A stretch of DNA of 7,629 nt from contig CAYWKJ010000046.1 of assembly GCA_964459205.1 (NCBI GenBank), positions 1 to 7,629 on the forward strand. Direction: 5' to 3'. The translations under genes were made by a program, and so were the position numbers. Within the stretch, counting starts at the first letter, position 1. Each line of letters begins with the position of its first letter. Below the pieces are notes generated by a model that saw only the letters and a program-made list of their open reading frames with translations, searched no databases and was not told the DNA's origin. Of this stretch, positions 5,114-7,629 are shown piece by piece. This stretch comes from JABJMC01 sp964459205. Lineage in GTDB: Bacteria; Patescibacteriota; Gracilibacteria; UBA1369; UBA12473.

Positions 5114-5139
5114 AAGGCGGCTGAATTGCCGCCTTTTTT
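5114..5139 (+). terminator. Rho-independent terminator of the recombinase operon
   Basis: AAGGCGGC (5114-5121), a TGAATT loop, then GCCGCCTT (5128-5135) running into a T tract to 5139. It is a perfect 8-bp, GC-rich stem with a U run, 41 bp after the recombinase stop. Confidence 0.92.
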
Positions 5140-5216
5140 CATGCTAAAAACCTCTGCTGCCAGTTGATAAAAATTATTTTTTTGGGAACCGGTTAAGAAG
5201 TGTAATTTATCATGAC

Positions 5217-5462
5217 ATGGAAACACCTAAGAAGCGTTGGCGCTTAACATGGGCGGAGCACTGTCGGACATTAGCACAGCACGGACTACGTTTTATTTCT
5301 AGCGCCGGAGGTATCAACCACTACTCAAGGATGCCGATTGAGCTAATGGCTTCCACGAATGAACTCATTAGCTCATTGGAGCGATACAGCAAAAGTTACG
5401 AGGCTTGGATCAAGAGCGGCGCAGTGAAGAACCCTGAGAAATTTTTGCCGAAGGAGTCTTAA
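5217..5462 (+). CDS. 81-residue hypothetical protein
   Basis: A small protein that starts METPKKRWRLTWAEH and ends KFLPKES. The composition is natural (mixed helix-formers, several Trp, Arg and His), with likely helices at about 11-22 (TWAEHCRTLAQH) and 43-66 (ELMASTNELISSLERYSKSYEAWI). No signal peptide, membrane helix or cysteine motif is present. An 8-bp palindrome AACCGGTT lies at 5187-5194 upstream, and an AAGAAG possible ribosome site is rather far from the ATG. It sits alone after the recombinase terminator. I do not recognise it. A short open stretch after its stop in another frame (CGA at 5464 to TGA ending at 5523, rich in Lys, Pro, Ala and Glu) may be a former C-terminal tail cut off by an indel; that is only a guess. 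Confidence 0.6.
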   Translation: METPKKRWRLTWAEHCRTLAQHGLRFISSAGGINHYSRMPIELMASTNELISSLERYSKSYEAWIKSGAVKNPEKFLPKES

Positions 5463-6088
5463 TCGACAGAAGAAGAAAACCCCGCCAGCCGAGGCCGACG
5501 AGGTTCCAACTATGAAAAAATGAACTACTCAGTGGAATCTGACAGGCGTTGCCCTTCGAAGTTCAAACAAAACCCGCAGCAGCGGCAAGGGTAAGGGGTG
5601 CCGAAATTCTCTTTCTTTTTGGTTTTCACAGAAACGCAGGTGTGCAGGGGGTGCATCAGGCTCATGGTCTAAGCCAATTTCTGGACTCCAGTTTGTTCAC
5701 ATTACTTTTTCAAAAATACTAATTTGAGGAAGTGCTGCACAAGTTTCGCTTTTGGCGTAATTTGAAAAGTTACGATTTTGAAGGTTGGCGAAACCGCCCG
5801 AAATACAAATTGATTATTATGGCGCAGCCATGCGGCGACTGTGAACAACTTCGCAAAAAGAATAGTGAAAGCCTGAGAGGATCATCCTTCCGGCTTTTTC
5901 TTTGTATATGGACAAAGGGATTCGTTTGTGGATATACGCGCAGCCTGAACAGAAGAATGATAAAAACTCATCGATTCCTTCGTAAAAATGAAATTTATGT
6001 TTTTAACGGTGGATGTCGGCGAAGAGCGTTAAATAAACACAGAGCTTTTCGAGCTATAAGGATTGCCTGAAAAAGGGATAAAACTCAT
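5463..6088. other. Gene-poor stretch, probably degenerate
   Basis: No convincing gene was found on either strand over about 630 bp. The longest open frame (GTG at 5732 to 6070) has an Arg/Lys/Cys-rich, motif-free translation and runs straight through a terminator-like hairpin at 5868-5899. A 46-codon minus frame (5665-5525) is likewise unconvincing. The content may be decayed genes, and its composition shifts midway. There is no tRNA, and no riboswitch that I recognise. Confidence 0.5.
5868..5899 (+). terminator. Terminator-like hairpin
   Basis: AAAGCC (5868-5873) pairs with GGCTTT (5892-5897). An inner AGGAT/ATCCT pairing extends the stem, and the run TTTTTCTTT follows. It could end a transcript from the 81-residue gene or from a gene now lost. 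No clear gene lies directly in front of it. Confidence 0.5.
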
Positions 6089-6118
6089 CTGGCAACTTCC
6101 CCGGAGTATTGGTATTAT
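6089..6118 (+). promoter_or_regulatory. Candidate extended -10 promoter of the repeat-protein operon
   Basis: CTGGCA (6089-6094), 18 bp, then TATTAT (6113-6118) preceded by TGG, giving an extended -10 (TGGTATTAT). Transcription would start about 20 bp before the ATG at 6143, leaving a short leader with a weak AAAAGG ribosome site at about 6126-6131. Confidence 0.45.
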
Positions 6119-6142
6119 TCGCCCGGAAAAGGCACAGTCATC

Positions 6143-6652
6143 ATGAAAAACATTCATTATTACATCATTACTGCTGCTCTGGTCGCGTTGGCACCACTTG
6201 CTCGGGCCGAGCACAAAACATCGTACGGCATTTATGGAACATCCCTGAAGGCCAAGACGGAGAAGCCGGACATCTTCGGCCGAACCAAGACCACGTACAA
6301 AAGCAACTCGTACAAGACGCTTGGAACGAGTGTGAGTCAGAAACCCGATATCTTTGGCCGAACTAAAACAACCTACAAGGACAGCACCTACAAGACACTG
6401 GGGACGACAGTGACGAAAAAGCCGGATATCTTTGGCCGAAAGAAAACAGAGATTAAAGACAAGTACGGACGTGTCTTAGGAACGGCCGTTACTGAGAAGC
6501 CGGATATCTTTGGCCGAATTAAGACCACGTACAAAGACAAGTACGGGCGTAAAGTGGGTTCAGCGACAACGGAGAAACCAGATATTTTTGGCAATCGTAA
6601 GACAACTCACAAAGGGCATAACCCGTTTAATTTTTTTAAGAAAAAGAAATGA
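6143..6652 (+). CDS. Secreted protein of 26-residue tandem repeats
   Basis: A 169-residue protein with a Sec signal peptide (MKNIHYYIITAALVALAPLARA, likely cleaved after ARA at residue 22). The mature part consists of a partial repeat, four complete 26-residue repeats starting at Lys41, Lys67, Lys93 and Lys119, a truncated fifth at Lys145, and a basic tail ending FFKKKK. The core is KPDIFGRxKTTYK followed by a variable KDKYGR or YKTLGT part and a T-x-T/S-x linker. The mature protein is very basic and has no cysteine. Such regular secreted repeats suggest a structural, cell-surface or polyanion-binding role. I know of no named family. It is the first gene of a tight operon with the coiled-coil gene 6 bp downstream. 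Repeats 1-2 and 3-4 are the closest pairs, and many differences between them are synonymous. Confidence 0.85.
   Translation: MKNIHYYIITAALVALAPLARAEHKTSYGIYGTSLKAKTEKPDIFGRTKTTYKSNSYKTLGTSVSQKPDIFGRTKTTYKDSTYKTLGTTVTKKPDIFGRKKTEIKDKYGRVLGTAVTEKPDIFGRIKTTYKDKYGRKVGSATTEKPDIFGNRKTTHKGHNPFNFFKKKK
6263..6616 (+). repeat. 78-bp in-frame tandem repeats
   Basis: Units begin at 6263, 6341, 6419, 6497 and 6575, each exactly 78 bp apart, with the last one cut short. The best-kept DNA is the part encoding KPDIFGR (for example GATATCTTTGGCCGAA). The rest has drifted at third positions while the protein is kept, so the repeats are old and under protein-level selection rather than a recent slippage product. 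Confidence 0.92.
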
Positions 6653-6658
6653 ATAATA

Positions 6659-7144
6659 ATGGCTAGATTTCACTGCGCATATTCATCGTCCGGATCTTCG
6701 CTCGGGAAAGAAAGGACTATTGAAGCTAAAGATCATAAAGAAGCATATACAAAATTTGTGAAAGAAGTCTCTTTGGAGGCTAAGACAGTTTATGTGCGCA
6801 AAGGTTTTTTTGGACTATTTCAGGAATTTAAAGATCATATCGACGAAATCAACCAACTAGAGAAAAAAGAAAGGCTTGCAAAAGAAATCGAGCAAAGAGA
6901 GTTGCAAAAAAAAGAAGATTTAGATGATGCAATAAAAGCCAATAAAAGAATAATTATTGAGAGAGAAAATTTAGAAAAATCAGCAGAGGAAAGAAAATTG
7001 AAAGTTGAGAACACTGAATTAGTTGATGTTCTCGACATGCTAAAGGAGATAAACGAGAATATTAAATCCTATGGCTCTAGAATTCTTTGGATGCTATTTG
7101 CAATAGCAATGGGAATTATGGGAATTAAATTCCTATTAGATTAG
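6659..7144 (+). CDS. Coiled-coil protein with C-terminal membrane anchor
   Basis: A 161-residue protein. Residues 1-60 form a small soluble domain (MARFHCAYSSSG, then AKTVYVRKGFFGLF). Residues about 62-132 are a Lys/Glu-rich heptad-like helix, very probably a coiled coil. Residues about 141-160 (RILWMLFAIAMGIMGIKFLL) are a single membrane helix ending one residue before the stop, so the protein is tail-anchored with most of its mass in the cytoplasm. There is no signal peptide. The start is six bases after the previous stop and lacks a clear ribosome site, so translation is likely coupled. The gene is markedly richer in A and T than the repeat-protein gene before it. I do not recognise the family. 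A scaffold or oligomerising membrane protein would fit the architecture. Confidence 0.78.
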   Translation: MARFHCAYSSSGSSLGKERTIEAKDHKEAYTKFVKEVSLEAKTVYVRKGFFGLFQEFKDHIDEINQLEKKERLAKEIEQRELQKKEDLDDAIKANKRIIIERENLEKSAEERKLKVENTELVDVLDMLKEINENIKSYGSRILWMLFAIAMGIMGIKFLLD

Positions 7145-7153
7145 GTAATCTAA
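7136..7153. promoter_or_regulatory. Perfect inverted repeat between two genes
   Basis: TTAGATTA, GG, TAATCTAA: a perfect 8-bp inverted repeat. It contains the stop codon of the coiled-coil gene and ends three bases before the next ATG. It could be an operator-like site, or an RNA hairpin that controls translation of the downstream gene. Confidence 0.4.
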
Positions 7154-7156
7154 CCA

Positions 7157-7612
7157 ATGCCATATTACCAATGTCCAAAATGCAGCGGCCGGGATACGTA
7201 TGAAGGCACGGAGTTGGTGAGTGGTAGCAAGGGCGGGGGTGCAATCATTGGCCCCGAAAATGATTTAGGCTTTTCGCCAGTTGTTGGTGTTGGTGGCCGA
7301 ACAGCCACCAACGAACAGACAGTTGTTAAGTGCAAAGTATGCGATATCAATTTAGGTCAGAAAGACATTCGTTATTCAAAGCAAGAATTAGAACAACTTC
7401 AGGCCGCAAAAAAAAATTTAAAGACTAAAAAGAGTATAATATTAGTTTCTGTTATAACTGCTGCTATTGTTGGCTCTATTGTGTTTTTTGGACCCATAAG
7501 TAAGATACCCGAAGAACTCATTGAAACAGTCAAAAAACCACGAAAGCTAAGCACTGAAAAACAAAACAAAAAAGAAATGGTTCTTCGACACTTTCAGTGG
7601 GTGGAGAGTTGA
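7157..7612 (+). CDS. Zinc-ribbon protein with one membrane helix
   Basis: A 151-residue protein. CPKC (Cys6, Cys9) and CKVC (Cys59, Cys62) make a zinc ribbon, split by a Gly-rich insert of about 50 residues (SGSKGGGAIIGPENDLGFSP). A basic, helix-forming stretch (about 75-93) precedes a membrane helix at about 93-112, followed by a Lys-rich tail of about 40 residues. With the lysines before the helix inside, the zinc ribbon would be cytoplasmic and the tail external. It starts 12 bp after the coiled-coil gene, so it is probably the third gene of that operon. The layout resembles the N-terminus of the ankyrin protein at the left end (zinc ribbon, basic linker, single helix), but the sequences are not obviously related. 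Function unknown. The ribosome site is weak. Confidence 0.78.
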   Translation: MPYYQCPKCSGRDTYEGTELVSGSKGGGAIIGPENDLGFSPVVGVGGRTATNEQTVVKCKVCDINLGQKDIRYSKQELEQLQAAKKNLKTKKSIILVSVITAAIVGSIVFFGPISKIPEELIETVKKPRKLSTEKQNKKEMVLRHFQWVES

Positions 7613-7629
7613 GGGATTTTCAATTTGCC

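Noticed and set aside
4389..5462. Complete transposon around the recombinase
   Set aside because: No transposase, no terminal inverted repeats and no target duplication could be found in the window, so only a recombinase locus is claimed.
5525..5665. 46-codon minus-strand frame beginning MSLMHPLHTC
   Set aside because: It has an odd Cys-rich composition, no ribosome site and no context. A frame of this length is expected by chance in this stretch.
5732..6070. 112-codon open frame starting at GTG
   Set aside because: The translation is rich in Arg, Lys and Cys with no domain, signal or helix pattern, the ribosome site abuts the start, and a terminator-like hairpin lies inside it. It is probably chance.
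6263..6616. CRISPR array
   Set aside because: The 78-bp units are contiguous and in frame, differ at synonymous sites and have no spacers. They are coding repeats.
6659..7612. Toxin-antitoxin pair
   Set aside because: Spacing fits, but the coiled-coil and zinc-ribbon membrane proteins match no toxin or antitoxin motif. There is no evidence beyond gene order.

Overview
The window looks like an accessory, mosaic stretch of a bacterial chromosome, most likely from the Verrucomicrobiota or a related PVC lineage. That is inferred from the style of the proteins: a CxxC/CxxC zinc ribbon plus one membrane helix fused to other domains, short MKHLL-type lipoprotein leaders next to ankyrin-repeat genes, and weak Shine-Dalgarno sites. 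No rRNA, tRNA or other direct taxonomic marker is present. Base composition changes sharply from gene to gene, which fits a patchwork of transferred and rearranged pieces.

Left half (1-3866): every gene lies on the minus strand. Read in the direction of transcription, from right to left, the order is: a secreted beta-propeller protein (3866-2595); the decayed 3' end of an ankyrin gene (about 2583-2532); a 200-bp promoter/leader repeat carrying a damaged lipoprotein signal peptide (about 2530-2306); a stub of a BNR sialidase (about 2343-2191); an acetolactate-decarboxylase-like lipoprotein (2198-1350); a second copy of the same repeat with an intact 20-residue lipoprotein leader (about 1349-1137); a zinc-ribbon/transmembrane/ankyrin protein (1125-49); and a third lipoprotein leader (52-1) that runs out of the window. 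The leader and promoter repeats lie between stop codon and start codon each time, so the region looks like genes swapped in and out behind a recurring promoter/signal-peptide module.

Centre (3867-5140): a divergent intergenic region of about 300 bp carries a cluster of GTAACC/GGTACT half-sites that resembles a resolvase recombination or operator site. It precedes a two-gene plus-strand operon, an unknown 72-residue protein and a serine recombinase with all catalytic residues intact, which closes with a clear Rho-independent terminator.

Right half (5141-7629): an unknown 81-residue gene is followed by about 680 bp without a convincing gene. Then comes a plausible extended -10 promoter and a tight three-gene plus-strand operon: a secreted protein made of 26-residue tandem repeats, a coiled-coil protein with a C-terminal membrane anchor, and a zinc-ribbon protein with a membrane helix. 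All three appear to act at or beyond the membrane and none belongs to a family I can name.

The signals most worth follow-up are the repeated promoter/lipoprotein-leader module with gene debris around it, the half-site cluster beside the recombinase, and the uncharacterised envelope operon at the right end.
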